This document shows positions 62,890 through 64,000 of a stretch of 64,000 nucleotides of DNA, piece after piece (position 1 is the first letter of the stretch; each line of letters begins with the position of its first letter). The DNA lies in NCBI GenBank assembly GCA_002633005.1, contig NMRA01000014.1, forward strand, positions 996,970-1,060,969. Reading direction: 5' to 3'. Source of the stretch: Phoronis australis. Lineage: Eukaryota; Phoronida; Phoronidae. Position numbers and translations under genes: made by a program. The notes under the pieces were generated by a model. The model made no database searches, was not told the origin of the DNA, and was given only the letters and a program-made list of their open reading frames with translations.

Positions 62890-64000
62890 CTATATACAAG
62901 GTTCAACATAATTACTGGGAAACAAGCCAGTTTGCCCATCCATGACTCCCTCCCACCACCCGTCTTCATTCTTCTTCACCACATATATTACAGCGTCTTC
63001 CCTTAGTTCCAGCTCATCATCTTTATCTTTTTCATAGTCGTACACAGCGATGCACTTTTCCAAGTACACCTTTGGAATCCAGAGGTTGTCCTCATCTCCG
63101 CCTCCTCTTGACTGATTATCATTATATGACCTCTGATCGCCAAATGTAGGCGGAGGAGGGGGAGGTATGAAGTCTTCCTCGGGTGGTGGTGGTAATGGGG
63201 GTGACATGTTACCCGCTTGGAAGGCAGCGGCAAGAGGTGGCGGTGGCGGGGGTTCATTCATGTCCTGCATGAAGGCATCCATATTAGTCTGAGGAAGTGG
63301 AGGAGGGGGTGGGGCTGGGGGTGACACGGGGGATGAGGACATGGGCAAGGCCACACCTACCATAGGAGGCGGAGGAGGTGGTGGGGCCTGTGAAGGGTGG
63401 GCTGGAGCTGCATAGGATGAACTGGTGCGTCGCTTCTCCTGGTATTGAATGCCCTGTTGGTATGGAGATGGTGGAACTATGGCATCGGCCGGCTGTTGGT
63501 ACTGTACCCCATGTTGATAGGGACTAGACTTAACAGACTCCTTCTGTTGATATTGCATGCCTGCCTGATAGTGGCTGGGTGGTTCAGGGGCAGCTACCTG
63601 TCTCAAATGTTGATTTGACATGTAATGACTGGGTGGTGCAGGTGGCGCCGCTGGTCGGATGTTGCCCTGCCTGTAGATACCTCCTCCGGCCGACCTGCCT
63701 ATGGTGCCTGTAGGAGGTGTAGGGGGCTTCGTCGTGGGAGCAGAGGCATGACTGCTATTGATACTGACAGAGGACCTCTGGCTGCTCACACTGGTCACTG
63801 ACTCGCGCTTCTTGCCAGCTTGATTCTGATGTTTAATGCCATGCCCAATACTATCCAAAGCTGTGTAATCAATAGTTTTCCTCACGTACTTCACTGGTCG
63901 TTCAGGGTACTCAGGGAATATAATCCCAGGAGGTCTAACCCCCGTTGGCCTGGTAGCTGTTTTGGTTGTAGTAAGCACACCGATCTCTCTTCGTGCCACC
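62890..64000 (-). CDS. Abi: Abl interactor (Abi), C-terminal exon with SH3; continues past the right edge
   Basis: Abi is the adaptor of the five-subunit WAVE complex that drives Arp2/3 actin branching; its SH3 binds Abl-type kinases and other partners. The open frame runs from the window edge with ARREIGVLTTTKTATR, then ERPVKYVRKTIDYTALDSIG, the hallmark Abi block. A Ser/Thr-rich stretch, QYQQ and SHYQ repeats and several polyproline runs follow. A complete SH3 domain ends the protein (CIAVYDYEKDKDDELEL, EDGWWEGV, GLFPSNYVEPCI). The stop is at 62890-62892. At least 369 codons sit in one exon. The N-terminal exons lie to the right of 64000. Confidence 0.96.
   Translation of the reverse strand, partial: VARREIGVLTTTKTATRPTGVRPPGIIFPEYPERPVKYVRKTIDYTALDSIGHGIKHQNQAGKKRESVTSVSSQRSSVSINSSHASAPTTKPPTPPTGTIGRSAGGGIYRQGNIRPAAPPAPPSHYMSNQHLRQVAAPEPPSHYQAGMQYQQKESVKSSPYQHGVQYQQPADAIVPPSPYQQGIQYQEKRRTSSSYAAPAHPSQAPPPPPPPMVGVALPMSSSPVSPPAPPPPPLPQTNMDAFMQDMNEPPPPPPLAAAFQAGNMSPPLPPPPEEDFIPPPPPPTFGDQRSYNDNQSRGGGDEDNLWIPKVYLEKCIAVYDYEKDKDDELELREDAVIYVVKKNEDGWWEGVMDGQTGLFPSNYVEPCI

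Overview
The window is nuclear DNA of an invertebrate animal. The genes are split by many short-to-medium introns with ordinary GT-AG sites, and they belong to metazoan families (alpha2delta/CACHD1-type VWA-Cache protein, ZDHHC4, ZZZ3, Abl interactor). The spaces between them hold Ty3/gypsy LTR elements, tRNA-headed SINEs, MITEs and foldback elements. Nothing bacterial or viral is present as an active unit. I cannot place the phylum from sequence alone.

Layout. 1-17.5 kb (+): about 18 exons of a VWA-Cache protein, CACHD1-like; its 5' part is not found or lies to the left. 17.5-31.4 kb: a repeat graveyard holding a complete but gag-only LTR element with matching 139-bp LTRs and a 5-bp target duplication, a second gag-only element with a 222-bp LTR, and pieces of broken gypsy pol (RT, RNase H, integrase) interrupted by unidentified transposon-like ORFs. 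31.65-34.98 kb (-): a complete five-exon ZDHHC4 palmitoyltransferase, 327 aa. 35.6-36.1 kb (+): a possible short two-exon gene head-to-head with ZDHHC4. 36.1-41.4 kb: a ~425-bp tandem repeat, a simple repeat and otherwise no clear gene. 41.45-48.08 kb (+): the conserved SANT + ZZ half of ZZZ3 in seven exons. 48-55 kb: intergenic. 55.7-56.8 kb (-): an Abi-like last exon with no SH3 domain and proline-rich repeats. 62.9 kb to the right edge (-): the 3' exon of a normal Abi with its SH3 domain.

The most unusual signal is at the scale of introns. Several introns of the CACHD1-like gene and of ZDHHC4 carry tandem arrays whose repeat unit is a copy of the exon-intron junction itself: the end of the upstream exon plus its 5' splice site, or the 3' splice site plus the start of the downstream exon. 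In the intron at 8761-9585 both ends have been duplicated inward. In one exon (4363-4521) a 75-bp unit ending in a donor has been duplicated in frame. The ZDHHC4 intron at 32538-33214 holds about a dozen 37-bp donor copies. These arrays place rows of decoy or alternative splice sites next to the real ones and look like intron growth by local junction duplication.

The genes do not form a pathway. ZZZ3 is nuclear (ATAC acetyltransferase complex), ZDHHC4 is a membrane enzyme of the secretory pathway, Abi belongs to the WAVE actin complex, and the VWA-Cache protein is extracellular and membrane-linked.
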